Source: an uncultured Clostridia bacterium
Lineage (GTDB): Bacteria > Bacillota > Clostridia > Christensenellales > UBA1242
Direction: 5' to 3'
Length of the DNA: 57,492 nt
NCBI GenBank assembly: GCA_947624415.1
Contig: CANQKH010000008.1
Location: forward strand, 1-57,492
Below, piece by piece: positions 48,920-57,492 of the stretch (within the stretch, counting starts at the first letter, position 1; each line of letters starts with the position of its first letter). Below the pieces are notes generated by a model. It was not told where the DNA came from. It did not search any database and saw only the letters and a list, made by a program, of their open reading frames with translations. The translations under genes were made by a program, and so were the position numbers.

Positions 48920-50503
48920 TTATAATGGCAAATCCTTCTTTACAAAATGTATAGAACCAACGACATAGCCTATTATTCCAAGCACTAATAATATTGCAAA
49001 TTTCCACAAAAATGTCAAAGTCCCGTCTATTATTGAAATTGCATCAAAGAATGTTATTACTGTCGCATAGTTAAAATTATTTAATGCTTTTAGTCTTACA
49101 ATTGTTGGAATTACCTTACTTCCAAAGAGGCCAAGCATTGCGGCAACGAGAGCGAATATGCTAAGCCCACCGCCAATCGCCATTGAACGCTTGCTCCTAT
49201 CAAACCAACAAGATGTGAAGAAGCATAGCCCTGAAAGGGCAAATAATACTAGAAATGCACCCAGATTGAATAAAAGCACTTGCCCATATGTAAGTTCGGC
49301 AACCGTCTCACCCACTATAGCAAGACATATACAACTTGTTACCGAAGTAAGTGCAAACATTGTAAATAATGAGGCAATCAAGAAGGTAGCCTGAGTGAAA
49401 ACAACAGTTTGTCGTTTCGTTGATGATGAAAGAACATATGCCATTGACCCACTATCAACCTGTCCTGCAATAAGGTTGTTTGAGACCATAATCATGTAAA
49501 TTATAGGTAGAAGAAGTCCTGCCAATCTAAAGAAAATAGAACCTACAACAATACCATAAAGATTGAGTTGACCTATTTCTTCAAAAGCAGAAGAGACATC
49601 TTTTGGCAATGAGGACAAAAAACTTGATGAAATGTCCCCTGCCAGTGCCATTTTTATTTGTGCAACTTTCTGCTCGTAGTCTTCCTGTGTTTTGTCCAAT
49701 TTCTCTAATTCTTTTTCAAGTCTTGCACAATATGTGGTAATGGTGTTTACAGAATTTTGTTTTACCTTTGAATATGTATATCCCAAACTTGCAAATTCTT
49801 CTGGACTTATGTCGTATTTGCTTAATTGAGCAAGCATTTTGTCAACATTTGCTTGACTTGTCATGTTTCCTGCCAAGAATATTGGTGCACAATCTTGACT
49901 TCGATTGGAAATAAATTGCAATCTCTCTTCGCTTGAAAAATATGAAGAAAGGTCTGTTATGTGTGATAGAACCTCATTCCTATCAAAATATGCCCCCGGA
50001 ACTGTTTCATTATGTAAAATGTAAAACCAATCAAACATTCCCTTTGTTGTATCATTGGGATTTGGAGGATTTATTGCATAAATTACACATCCAATTATTT
50101 CCTGTGCCTCATCGCTTTCTGGAGTATATGCGGGATTTATTCCCTGTGCTTTTGTTATAAGATATTCTTGAAGTTCAGTCATGGCATCTGTATATGCAAC
50201 ACTGTCTGCCGTCTGAATATTGCCTAAGCTTATCTGCTTTTGAAGATTCTTCGCAAAAAGTTCATCAAAAACTTTCATGCCTTCTAATTGAGTTTCATAA
50301 TAATTTATAGCCCTCGCCTCAATTTCAACATCGATTTCTTGCTGAACGATAGTGTTTTTTACCGCTTCAATTGTGGTGTCTATTCCCCCTCTGCCACTTA
50401 TTAACATAACGCAGGCAAGCATAAAGCATTCGGCAAATGTTATTATCGCCCACATCATTCTGTTTGCTTTGAAAGACTGTTTAAATAATGCTTTACTAAA
50501 CAT
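48920..50503 (-). CDS. ABC-2-type transporter permease
   Basis: This 527-residue permease has one N-terminal TM helix (about 15-35) and a large extracytoplasmic or loop region (about 40-310) with many charged residues. At least five C-terminal TM helices follow (LYGIVVGSIFFRLAGLLLPII, LIASLFTMFALTSVTSCICLA, VLLFNLGAFLVLFALSG, IFALVAAMLGLFG, FAILLVLGIIGYVVG). This layout fits lipid, peptide or drug exporters that use separate ATPases. The ribosome site AAGGAG is too close to the ATG at 50512, so I use 50503, which overlaps the ATPase gene by eight bases. It is the third gene of a TetR-controlled operon. Confidence 0.85.
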   Translation of the reverse strand: MFSKALFKQSFKANRMMWAIITFAECFMLACVMLISGRGGIDTTIEAVKNTIVQQEIDVEIEARAINYYETQLEGMKVFDELFAKNLQKQISLGNIQTADSVAYTDAMTELQEYLITKAQGINPAYTPESDEAQEIIGCVIYAINPPNPNDTTKGMFDWFYILHNETVPGAYFDRNEVLSHITDLSSYFSSEERLQFISNRSQDCAPIFLAGNMTSQANVDKMLAQLSKYDISPEEFASLGYTYSKVKQNSVNTITTYCARLEKELEKLDKTQEDYEQKVAQIKMALAGDISSSFLSSLPKDVSSAFEEIGQLNLYGIVVGSIFFRLAGLLLPIIYMIMVSNNLIAGQVDSGSMAYVLSSSTKRQTVVFTQATFLIASLFTMFALTSVTSCICLAIVGETVAELTYGQVLLFNLGAFLVLFALSGLCFFTSCWFDRSKRSMAIGGGLSIFALVAAMLGLFGSKVIPTIVRLKALNNFNYATVITFFDAISIIDGTLTFLWKFAILLVLGIIGYVVGSIHFVKKDLPL

Positions 50504-51407
50504 TTTCGTCATCTCCTTGTTTATTTATTAAAATATTTTTAAAATGTTTCTCAAGAGTGTATGGAATTTGAGAAATAAATTTTACAGAATAGCCACTGAG
50601 CAACTTTAAAAGCACGCCCATCTCATCGCCAGGAATACGAATTGTTACCTGATTATATTGCTCTTGTCTGCGAATAATCTTAAATTTTTCATTTAAAAAC
50701 CTATTGTAATCATCCGCACTTTGAAATTCAATTTTAAAGTCTTTCACTGGACGATTTCGCAAAGCATTCATATCTGCAACGTCAACTATATGACCATTGT
50801 TTATTAATGCCACTCTGTCGCAAGTTGTTTCAAGTTCTTCATACAAGTGGCTGCTTATAAAAATCGTCTTCCCTTTTGCGTGCTCTTCTTTAAGTATTTC
50901 AAGAAATGTAACTCGCATAAGTGGGTCTAAGCCCGTTGTCGGCTCATCCAATATAATTATTGGGAGATCTGTCATTAACGCCGCCACTAATGCTGTTTTT
51001 TGCTTCATTCCCTTACTCATACGTTTTAAATTTGCTCGTGGGTCAAGTTGAAGTCTTTCAATAAGCGAATTTGCATATGACATATCTTTAACCCCTAAAA
51101 AATCTGCCTGGCTTTTCAAAAAATTAACACCTGTTTTAAGGTCTGGAAAAGCGATTTCACCTGGAACATACCCGATATTTTTTAATATTTTGCTTGAATG
51201 TTCCCATGAGGTCAGTCCATCAACTTGTGCACTTCCGCTTGTTGGCTTTATAAAACCAAGAATGCTTCTAATAGTTGTAGTTTTTCCGCTTCCATTTGTG
51301 CCAACAAAACCTACCATTTCTCCTTGTTCAATTTTTAAGTTTATATCAAAAATTCCTCGTCCGTCCCCATAATCTTTTGTAAGGCCATTTGTTTCAATTA
51401 AACTCAT
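50496..51407 (-). CDS. ABC transporter ATP-binding protein, second subunit
   Basis: This 303-residue ATPase has Walker A GTNGSGKTT (about residues 36-44), the ABC signature as MSKGMKQK, a non-LSGGQ form common in ABC-2 ATPases, and Walker B IIILDEPTTGLDP with intact Glu. A C-terminal domain of about 80 residues follows the core. Its ATG overlaps the first ATPase gene by four bases and its end overlaps the permease. Two different ATPases in one operon suggest a heterodimeric motor for the single permease, or two alternates. The substrate is unknown. Confidence 0.92.
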   Translation of the reverse strand: MSLIETNGLTKDYGDGRGIFDINLKIEQGEMVGFVGTNGSGKTTTIRSILGFIKPTSGSAQVDGLTSWEHSSKILKNIGYVPGEIAFPDLKTGVNFLKSQADFLGVKDMSYANSLIERLQLDPRANLKRMSKGMKQKTALVAALMTDLPIIILDEPTTGLDPLMRVTFLEILKEEHAKGKTIFISSHLYEELETTCDRVALINNGHIVDVADMNALRNRPVKDFKIEFQSADDYNRFLNEKFKIIRRQEQYNQVTIRIPGDEMGVLLKLLSGYSVKFISQIPYTLEKHFKNILINKQGDDENV

Positions 51408-52336
51408 GACAATGCACCTCCAAAATCTTTTTCTTCCTTATAAAATTTCATAAAATAATCTTCAAGCGACTCGCGTCTATTACTAAATTCCTCAACCTCA
51501 TAACCTGATAAAAGAGATATTGTAGCGTTCATATCTTCGTCCCTTATTGAAAGAGATAATTTATTGCCGTCAGTCTTTAAAATTGTGAGAGATTCTATTT
51601 TTTTTGCATTTTTTACAAAATTCGCAGCATTTTTGGCAGAATTAAAGCCTATTTCATAAAATTTTAATGAAGCGTGCTTTAAATCATCTGCTACAAATTG
51701 CGATACAATCTTGCCATCTTTTATTATTGCAATTCTATCACAAGTCGCATCAACCTCAGAAAAAATATGGCTTGAAAGTAAAATCGTCTTCCCCCTCTTC
51801 TTCTCTTCTCGAACAAATTCTATAAAATTATTTTGCATAACAGGGTCAAGACCGCTTGTTGGCTCATCAAGAATAAGTACATCGGGATCGTGCATAAATG
51901 CCACAACAACAGCCAACTTCCTTTTTTCACCCAGGCTCATACGCTTTGTCTCGCTTTTTAATGTCGCCTGGCTAAGTTTAAACAAATCTAGCATTTTATC
52001 AAGAAGTTGTGAGTTGTGAACTTTTTGCATATCTTGCATCATTTTTATAAACTCAAAACCAGTAATACCAACAGGCAATGCAATCTCACCAGGAATATAT
52101 CCAACGTGATTTAAAATTTTTGAATATTCATCAAATGTTGGCTTTCCAAATAAAAGTGTATCTCCACTGTCTGGTTTTGAAAAACCCATAAGATGACGAA
52201 TAGTTGTTGATTTTCCTGCACCATTTGGCCCTAAAAAGCCAAATACCTCACCTTCATTTACAGAAAAACTCACATCAAAAACACCACGACCACTGCCATA
52301 ATCTTTCGTTAAATTTTTAACTTCAATTACCTGCAT
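51404..52336 (-). CDS. ABC transporter ATP-binding protein, first subunit
   Basis: This 310-residue ATPase has Walker A GPNGAGKST, the signature MSLGEKRKLAVV and Walker B VLILDEPTSGLDP with Glu present. A C-terminal extension similar in length to its paralogue follows. The frame runs 12 codons further upstream, but GGAGG lies before the ATG at 52336, so I start there. It leads the operon and ends overlapping the next ATPase. About 35% of residues look shared with that neighbour by eye, so the two probably arose by duplication. The face-to-face promoter region with the TetR gene controls it. Confidence 0.92.
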   Translation of the reverse strand: MQVIEVKNLTKDYGSGRGVFDVSFSVNEGEVFGFLGPNGAGKSTTIRHLMGFSKPDSGDTLLFGKPTFDEYSKILNHVGYIPGEIALPVGITGFEFIKMMQDMQKVHNSQLLDKMLDLFKLSQATLKSETKRMSLGEKRKLAVVVAFMHDPDVLILDEPTSGLDPVMQNNFIEFVREEKKRGKTILLSSHIFSEVDATCDRIAIIKDGKIVSQFVADDLKHASLKFYEIGFNSAKNAANFVKNAKKIESLTILKTDGNKLSLSIRDEDMNATISLLSGYEVEEFSNRRESLEDYFMKFYKEEKDFGGALS

Positions 52337-52376
52337 AGCTCCTCCAAAATTATACTTAGTAAAAATCTTCACATTG

Positions 52377-52405
52377 TTGACATTTATTATCTATTAGATT
52401 ATAAT
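52377..52405 (+). promoter_or_regulatory. Perfect consensus promoter of the tetR gene
   Basis: TTGACA (52377-52382), exactly 17 bases, and TATAAT (52400-52405). The start is near 52412. A minus-strand TATAAT overlaps at 52398-52403 and could serve the divergent ABC operon, though I see no good -35 for it. Confidence 0.8.
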
Positions 52406-52444
52406 AAAAAACGACAAAAAATGAAAGCACAAAATTAATAACAC

Positions 52445-52460
52445 TGTAAATATATTTACA
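52445..52460. promoter_or_regulatory. Probable TetR operator (16-bp perfect palindrome)
   Basis: TGTAAATA-TATTTACA is self-complementary and lies between the two divergent genes, 34 bases before the TetR start codon. Position and symmetry fit a TetR-family site. Confidence 0.65.
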
Positions 52461-52493
52461 ATTTTATTAAATGTGTATAAAAAAGGATTATTT

Positions 52494-53063
52494 ATGAAAG
52501 TTAAAAATTTAAACAATTCATCTGCCAAAACACGTAAACTTATTAGGGATACATTCATTCAAATGCTTTCTGAAAAGAAAGAAATTAATAAAATAACTGT
52601 TAGTGCCCTCACCTCCCGTGCAAATATAAGCCGTGCCACTTTTTATTTGCATTTTGATGATATTTACGGAGTAGTTAAAGATTTTGAAGAAGAACTTATA
52701 AATGCTTTTTTCACCAATGCAAAACTTTATGCAACAGATGATTGTGAAAAATTTTTTGATGCAATTTTTTCATTTATGAAAGAAAATGATGAAAATTATA
52801 AAATGGTTTGCAAATCAAATGACGTGCTATTCTCAGCCGAACGTCTTTCCATTGTTGCGACTAATAAATTATTGGAACTTGTAAACAATGACAAACGCAT
52901 TAAAAACAGAGACCATATCGAACTTGATATAAATATTTTCCTTGCAGGAAGCATTTGCGAATATGTTAAATACTGTCGTGGTCAATCTGCTTTTACTCTC
53001 GATGACCTTTATATTTTTACAAAACAATGGTATCACAGATTTATGAAAGAACGTTGTTTATAA
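52494..53063 (+). CDS. TetR-family transcriptional regulator
   Basis: This 189-residue protein has an N-terminal TetR HTH (residues 8-55). RKLIRDTFIQMLSEKKEINK, then ITVSALTSRANISRATFYLHFDDI show the canonical recognition-helix pattern ending T-F-Y-x-H-F. The rest is the all-helical ligand and dimer domain. The best start is ATG 52494 after AAAGGATT. It is divergent from the ABC-2 operon and shares the intergenic region holding the 16-bp palindrome. It very likely represses the transporter and itself, releasing them on binding a transported compound. A perfect consensus promoter drives it. Strong evidence for family, none for ligand. Confidence 0.9.
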   Translation: MKVKNLNNSSAKTRKLIRDTFIQMLSEKKEINKITVSALTSRANISRATFYLHFDDIYGVVKDFEEELINAFFTNAKLYATDDCEKFFDAIFSFMKENDENYKMVCKSNDVLFSAERLSIVATNKLLELVNNDKRIKNRDHIELDINIFLAGSICEYVKYCRGQSAFTLDDLYIFTKQWYHRFMKERCL

Positions 53064-53095
53064 TTGCAAAATTTATTCTGTTTAATAACATCAAT

Positions 53096-53134
53096 AAAAA
53101 AATCATATCACGTCTCGTGGTGATATGATTTTTT
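53096..53134. terminator. Terminator after the tetR gene
   Basis: ATCATATCAC and GTGATATGAT (53102-53129) pair around an 8-base loop, with A and T tracts. It also faces the 3' end of ileS. The rest of 53135-53267 is AT-rich with no gene. Confidence 0.8.
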
Positions 53135-53267
53135 ATAAATATTTAAAATTTTTTGTGTTTTTTGCGAAAAAATCAAAAAATTTAATCAATTTTACTTAAT
53201 TTTACGCAAAAATATTGAAATTAATTAAAAATTAAAATTTTTAAACGCCTTCTTTTTCAACAAAATG

Positions 53268-56200
53268 CTAAATTTTGGTTATATAAACATTTAATTCACC
53301 CTCTTCAACAGACATTGAAGTGTTGTAATCTCCATTGTTGCCAAGTCCAAATTGGTCGGCAAGAAGAGTTTTGGATATGCTTTCTTTATTTGAAATTATA
53401 ACTTTTTCAAGAATCTCATTTCCCCTTACTTCTACCATTATATGGTCAGTTACTTCAAGACCACTATCCTTTCTAAGATTTTGAACTTTGCTTACAAATT
53501 CTGCAACTATCCCTCTTTCCTTTAATCTTTGATCAATAAGGGTGTCAAGAATTACAGTTATTTCACCATTAGTATCTGAATAATAGCCCTCTTTATTCTT
53601 TAATGAAATCAATAAGTCATCAATTGTCAATTCTATATCCACACCACTTGGAGTCGTGAAATGAACACTACCTAATTTTGCATTGTGAACAAGTTCGTTT
53701 TGATTGCATTTATTTAAATACTCTTTTATATCGTTGAGTTGTTTCCCATATTTTGGCCCTAATGTTTTAAGTTGGGGCTTAACCTCAAATGCAACATATT
53801 CATCGGCATTATCTAAAAACTCAATAGTTTCGACATTTAATTCATCCTTTATCAAATTTAAAAGTGAATCATCAAGTGTTAATTCCTTTGTAGAACAAAT
53901 TAAAACTTTTGACAAAGGTTGACGATTTTTAACACCGCTTGATGCTCGAGTTGTTCTGCCAAGATTTACTATTTCAAGCACCTTGTCCATACCTTCATTT
54001 AGTGATGTGTCAATCATATTTTCGTTTGCCACTGGAAATTCACAAAAATGAACGCTTTCTGGAGCATTTTCATCTAAACTTCTTACTAAATTTTGATAAA
54101 TTTCTTCAGAAAGAAATGGTATAAAAGGTGCTAAAAGTTTGGATAACCCAACTAGAACCTCATATAAAGTTTTATATGCTGCCCTCTTTTCTGGTGTATC
54201 CTCGCTTTGCCAGAATCTCTCCCTTGAACGGCGAACATACCAATTTGAAAGTTTATCAACAAATAATGTTATTTCCCTAGATGCTGCTAAAATATCAAGT
54301 TTTTCAAGATTTTCATCAACAAATTTGACAAGTGCATTAAAATCTGACAAAAGCCATTTATCAAGGAATGTGAGTTCGCAATCATTAAATGTAAACTTTG
54401 TTGGGTCTATTTTATCTATTTCAGCATAAAGAACATAAAAGGCATACACGTTCCATAATGTGCCCATAAACTTTCTTTGCAAATCTATAAGATTGTCTTC
54501 GTTAAATGCAATGCCCTGTCCTGGAACACAACTATTATAGAAATACCACCTTAACGCATCCGCACCCTCTTTATCTAATATTGACCATGGCTCAATACCA
54601 TTTCCAAGCGATTTTGACATCTTTAACCCATGCTTATCAAGCACAAGTCCAAGCAAATTGCATGATTTATATGGTGATTTATTGAAAAGTGCAGTGTTTA
54701 CTGCTTGTAATGTATAGAACCACCCCCTTGTTTGGTCAATCGCTTCGCTTATATAGTCGGCTGGGAATGATTTTTCAAATTTTTCCTTATTTTCAAAAGG
54801 ATAATGATATTGTGCAAATGGCATTGCTCCGCTGTCAAACCAACAATCCATAACCTCAGGCGTTCTCTTCATCTCAGCCTTACAAACTGGGCATGGAAAT
54901 TTTATTTTATCAAGGCAAGGTTTATGCAAATCGTCAGGTCGAACCCCAGACAATTTTTCAAGTTCATCCACGCTTCCTACAACATGAATATGACCATTTG
55001 GACATACCCAGAAAGGAAGAGGCGTGCCCCAGTATCGATTTCGAGAAATACCCCAATCAATATTATTTGCAAGAAAGTTTCCCATTCTTCCCTTCTTTAT
55101 ATGGTCTGGACACCAATAAACACTATTGTTGTTTGCAATCATGTCGTCCTTTATGGCAGTTGTTTTTATAAACCATGTATCCTTAGCATAATAAAGCAGT
55201 GGGCTTTTACATCTCCAGCAATGAGGATATGAATGCTCAAAAGGCAAAACTTTGAACATCTTGTCTTGGGCTTTTAACATTTCAATTATATGTTTATCAG
55301 CATCTTTTACAAATAATCCGCCAAAATCGGTCTTGTCTGACATTTTGCCAGCCTCGTCGACTAATTGAACAAAATCTATATCATACTTACGGCAAGCATT
55401 ATAATCATCCTCTCCAAATGCAGGTGCTATATGAACTATACCCGTTCCATCTTCAGTTGTTACATAGTCGTCTACAATTACAAAATATCCTTTTTTAACT
55501 TCATCTTTAACATAATCAAATAAAGGCTGATATTTGTGATATTCAAACTCCTTCCCCTTCTTTTTGTAAAGCACTTTGTAATTGCCCTCTTCAAACAATG
55601 TTGGAACAAGTTTTTCAAGCATAATATAATTTTTGCCTTCACTTTCAAGTTTTACATACTCCTCATCTGGATTCATACACAATGCAACATTTGAAGGTAA
55701 TGTCCAAGGAGTGGTTGTCCATACAAGAAAATATGTGTTTTCTTCTTGTAGGCTCTTAAATTTAACATATACTGAATTTTCCTTTAAAGTTTTGTAATTG
55801 TCTCCATTTTCTAGTTCCATTTTTGACAAGGTTGTTCCACAGCGAGGGCAATATGGCATAATTTTATAGCCCTTATATACAAGCCCCTTCTTGTCCATTT
55901 CCTTTAAAGCCCAAAATATGCTTTCAATATAATTGTTATCATATGTTATATAGGCATTGTCCATATCAACCCAATATCCAACACGTTTGGTGAATTTTTC
56001 CCACATTTCCTTATATTCCCAAACAGAGGAACGGCAAAGATTGATAAACTTATCAACACCATATTTTTCTATATCCTGTTTACCATTAAGTCCAAGTTTC
56101 TTCTCAATTTCAACTTCAACAGGAAGTCCGTGTGTATCCCAACCTGCTTTGCGATAAATATAATACCCTTTCATCGATTTGAATCTTGGCAAAATATCCT

Positions 56201-56396
56201 TCATCGCCCTTGTGAGCAAGTGTCCAATATGAGGCTTACCATTTGCAGTTGGAGGTCCATCATAAAGGCAATAACTTTTATCACTCCCTTCATGGAGTTT
56301 TAATGCTTTGTCAATTATTTGATTTTTCTCCCAAAATTCAAGAATTTTTTTCTCATTTCCTAAAAAATCTAGTTTTGTTTCAACTTTTTTATACAT
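53268..56396 (-). CDS. ileS: Isoleucyl-tRNA synthetase, long (IleS2-like) form
   Basis: This 1042-residue enzyme has HIGH (residues 56-59, in NGKPHIGHLL) and KMSKS (592-596). A CWRCKSPLLY motif sits in the editing/zinc region, with further Cys pairs (CPRCG, CPVCKAEM). It charges tRNA-Ile. Its length and motif set fit the eukaryote-like type 2 found in many clostridia. Type 2 enzymes are generally less sensitive to mupirocin, so this is a prediction only. AAGGAGT precedes the ATG at 56396; the longer frame would run through the T-box terminator. It is controlled by an Ile-specific T-box leader and a strong promoter. Confidence 0.97.
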   Translation of the reverse strand: MYKKVETKLDFLGNEKKILEFWEKNQIIDKALKLHEGSDKSYCLYDGPPTANGKPHIGHLLTRAMKDILPRFKSMKGYYIYRKAGWDTHGLPVEVEIEKKLGLNGKQDIEKYGVDKFINLCRSSVWEYKEMWEKFTKRVGYWVDMDNAYITYDNNYIESIFWALKEMDKKGLVYKGYKIMPYCPRCGTTLSKMELENGDNYKTLKENSVYVKFKSLQEENTYFLVWTTTPWTLPSNVALCMNPDEEYVKLESEGKNYIMLEKLVPTLFEEGNYKVLYKKKGKEFEYHKYQPLFDYVKDEVKKGYFVIVDDYVTTEDGTGIVHIAPAFGEDDYNACRKYDIDFVQLVDEAGKMSDKTDFGGLFVKDADKHIIEMLKAQDKMFKVLPFEHSYPHCWRCKSPLLYYAKDTWFIKTTAIKDDMIANNNSVYWCPDHIKKGRMGNFLANNIDWGISRNRYWGTPLPFWVCPNGHIHVVGSVDELEKLSGVRPDDLHKPCLDKIKFPCPVCKAEMKRTPEVMDCWFDSGAMPFAQYHYPFENKEKFEKSFPADYISEAIDQTRGWFYTLQAVNTALFNKSPYKSCNLLGLVLDKHGLKMSKSLGNGIEPWSILDKEGADALRWYFYNSCVPGQGIAFNEDNLIDLQRKFMGTLWNVYAFYVLYAEIDKIDPTKFTFNDCELTFLDKWLLSDFNALVKFVDENLEKLDILAASREITLFVDKLSNWYVRRSRERFWQSEDTPEKRAAYKTLYEVLVGLSKLLAPFIPFLSEEIYQNLVRSLDENAPESVHFCEFPVANENMIDTSLNEGMDKVLEIVNLGRTTRASSGVKNRQPLSKVLICSTKELTLDDSLLNLIKDELNVETIEFLDNADEYVAFEVKPQLKTLGPKYGKQLNDIKEYLNKCNQNELVHNAKLGSVHFTTPSGVDIELTIDDLLISLKNKEGYYSDTNGEITVILDTLIDQRLKERGIVAEFVSKVQNLRKDSGLEVTDHIMVEVRGNEILEKVIISNKESISKTLLADQFGLGNNGDYNTSMSVEEGELNVYITKI

Positions 56397-56414
56397 TTTG
56401 CACTCCTTTTTTAA

Positions 56415-56641
56415 TAAAAAAAACCTCAACAAGACACAAGAGCCTTGTGAGGCTTTATAACCACTTGTAATCTTAGTGGGCAAACACCCACGCCTTCTAT
56501 TACGGGAAGTCCCGACAAAAGTTACTCCAATTTCCCCTTTGCAACTCCAAAAGTGATAATTTTCTCAACTCTTTATTGTTTTTCACCAACCAACAACTCT
56601 CTGAAAAGTAATTTGAGAAAATCTTGTCTTTTATCAACGTT
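56415..56641 (-). ncRNA. T-box riboswitch (Ile) upstream of ileS
   Basis: The leader has a Stem I start (CAGAGAGTTGTTGGTTGGTG), an ATC specifier at 56557-56555 and a classic switch. Antiterminator ACAAG/CTTGT (56468-56464 with 56440-56436) encloses an AGCCT-CACA-AGGCT hairpin (56454-56441). Its bulge holds UGGU (56463-56460), matching ACCA of uncharged tRNA-Ile. The competing terminator pairs CCTCACAAG with CTTG-T-TGAGG (56452-56424) and a T run follows. Low Ile charging should favour antitermination. Confidence 0.9.
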
Positions 56642-56647
56642 TTTGTT

Positions 56648-56677
56648 ATTATACCACAATAAAAATTTCTTTGTCAA
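56648..56677 (-). promoter_or_regulatory. ileS promoter
   Basis: On the minus strand, TTGACA (56677-56672), an 18-base spacer and TATAAT (56653-56648). The -35 overlaps the stop codon of the CBS gene. Confidence 0.8.
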
Positions 56678-57402
56678 TAATTTTCTAATATATTTTGTGC
56701 CTGAGCCACATTTGCCCCAGTCATAATTCCAAGAGGCATCTCGTTTTCATTCCCATTTTTTGTGAAAAGTATTGCCAATAGTTTATGATTGTTGTTAAAT
56801 TCATTTAGTGCCTCTTCAACTGTGCAATCCGCTTTTTTAACAACATAGTATATACTATTTGCAAGGCTTTGAAGCATATCCTCAATTTGAACATTATCCA
56901 AAAATGCCTCAGCCGTTCCCCCAGCAATCAAAAATTGTCCTAAAGAGTGTAATATCTTTTGCCCATTTGCCACTCCCAGCAATACATTATCTTTATACAC
57001 CGGAATATTGCTGAAACCTGAAGATGCAATAAGGGTTATAACTTCTCGCATACTTTTTCCTGCATATGTTACCATAACATTTTTCCTTGCTACTGTTTCA
57101 AGTGCCAACGGTGGGGTCGTAAGCAACTTCTCAATGTGCTCAATGCTTTCAACCACTTGTTCATGAGGCTCTGCAATTATTATATCCTCATTGTTGCTAT
57201 GAATTATAGCATTACGCAATCTTCCATAGTCAATAAGTTCATCTTCATATTTTCTGACAACATAATTTATTGTAACAGCCTTTCTTATAAGGTCAGAAAA
57301 CCCCATAGAACGATTTATTCCATATCTTGTTTTTAAAGCATAATCTATATTATTGTATGCATCCAAAAATCGCTTCGCATTACTTTGTTTTTCCTTTTCC
57401 AT
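56674..57402 (-). CDS. CBS-domain protein, unknown function
   Basis: This 242-residue protein has a helical N-terminal region (about 1-95) with a GRLRNAIIHS motif and then two CBS-like motifs (about 100-240). The first reads VMVTYAGKSMREVITLIASSGFSNIPVYKDNVLLGVANG and the second is built around CTVEEALNEFNNNHKLLAILFT, ending PLGIMTGANVA. CBS pairs usually bind adenosine ligands. The N-terminal half resembles HEPN-like helical modules that read small RNA or nucleotide signals, but I cannot confirm it. AAGGAG precedes the ATG. It ends over the ileS promoter, so its transcript could read into ileS. Confidence 0.75.
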   Translation of the reverse strand: MEKEKQSNAKRFLDAYNNIDYALKTRYGINRSMGFSDLIRKAVTINYVVRKYEDELIDYGRLRNAIIHSNNEDIIIAEPHEQVVESIEHIEKLLTTPPLALETVARKNVMVTYAGKSMREVITLIASSGFSNIPVYKDNVLLGVANGQKILHSLGQFLIAGGTAEAFLDNVQIEDMLQSLANSIYYVVKKADCTVEEALNEFNNNHKLLAILFTKNGNENEMPLGIMTGANVAQAQNILENY

Positions 57403-57492
57403 AACACTCCTTCTATTAATTATAACAAAAATTACAAAATCTTACAACTTTATTATAATATTTTATTGTATTTTTTATAATTTTGTGCTATA

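Noticed and set aside
56397-56483. Longer start for ileS
   Set aside because: It would read through the T-box terminator, and the ATG at 56396 has AAGGAGT and matches the family N-terminus.
56477-56499. GTGGGTGTTTGCCCAC as the T-box sequence
   Set aside because: It is an ordinary hairpin. The UGGU bulge with correct flanking helices lies at 56441-56468 instead.

Overview
The window is AT-rich, has short intergenic gaps, strong AGGAGG-type ribosome sites, sigma-A-like TTGACA/TATAAT promoters, a T-box leader and bifunctional AdhE. That combination points to an anaerobic low-GC Firmicute (Bacillota), probably a gut clostridial lineage. BspA-like leucine-rich-repeat proteins, DUF6273-like domains, a collagen-like protein and abundant zinc-ribbon membrane proteins fit this. 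UGA is used as a stop, so it is not a mycoplasma. I cannot name the genus.

Region 1 (1 to about 5038) is one end of a small integrative element. It carries the first codons of a tyrosine integrase, an excisionase-like HTH gene with a long structured leader, an unknown gene, a membrane protein, an Nmad3-like protein, an XRE repressor, a membrane/SH3-like protein and a HUH-type replication protein. It ends in a duplicated 3' half of a tRNA-Arg(ACG) gene with its terminator (5039-5113), the attachment-site scar.

Region 2 (5376-11927) holds an autoregulated MarR gene, a heterodimeric ABC exporter, a DUF4874/DUF4832 surface protein, a SemiSWEET-like transporter and a NUDIX hydrolase. A P-loop kinase/Ham1-type NTP pyrophosphatase fusion converges on the NUDIX gene through a shared terminator.

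Region 3 (13177-31681) is mostly minus strand. It has a YdjI/YdjG-like SPFH and zinc-ribbon operon, DUF4186, a transglutaminase-like protein, a methyltransferase, a holin-like peptide, a lipoprotein, an APH-like kinase with adhE, two DUF6273/LRR paralogues, an M28 peptidase, a zinc-ribbon membrane protein, a collagen-like protein and a small hypothetical protein.

Region 4 (31700-48814) has a histidine phosphatase, a gluzincin-like protein with a GNAT protein, a tRNA-Gly(CCC) with an unusual T loop, and a stand-alone GlmU acetyltransferase domain with glmM. It continues with an unknown 449-residue protein, a glycosyltransferase/membrane protein/MBL operon, a second large lipoprotein, pepF, two RNA-modification enzymes and a 992-residue LRR protein.

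Region 5 (48920-57402) is a TetR-regulated ABC-2 transporter operon, ileS under an Ile T-box, and a CBS-domain protein.

The most notable signals are the kinase/Ham1 fusion, three strong promoters whose predicted start points fall on the ATG of genes with no Shine-Dalgarno (leaderless mRNAs), the Nmad3-bearing tRNA-Arg element, the tRNA-Gly with C55, and several large signal-less repeat proteins with unassigned domains.
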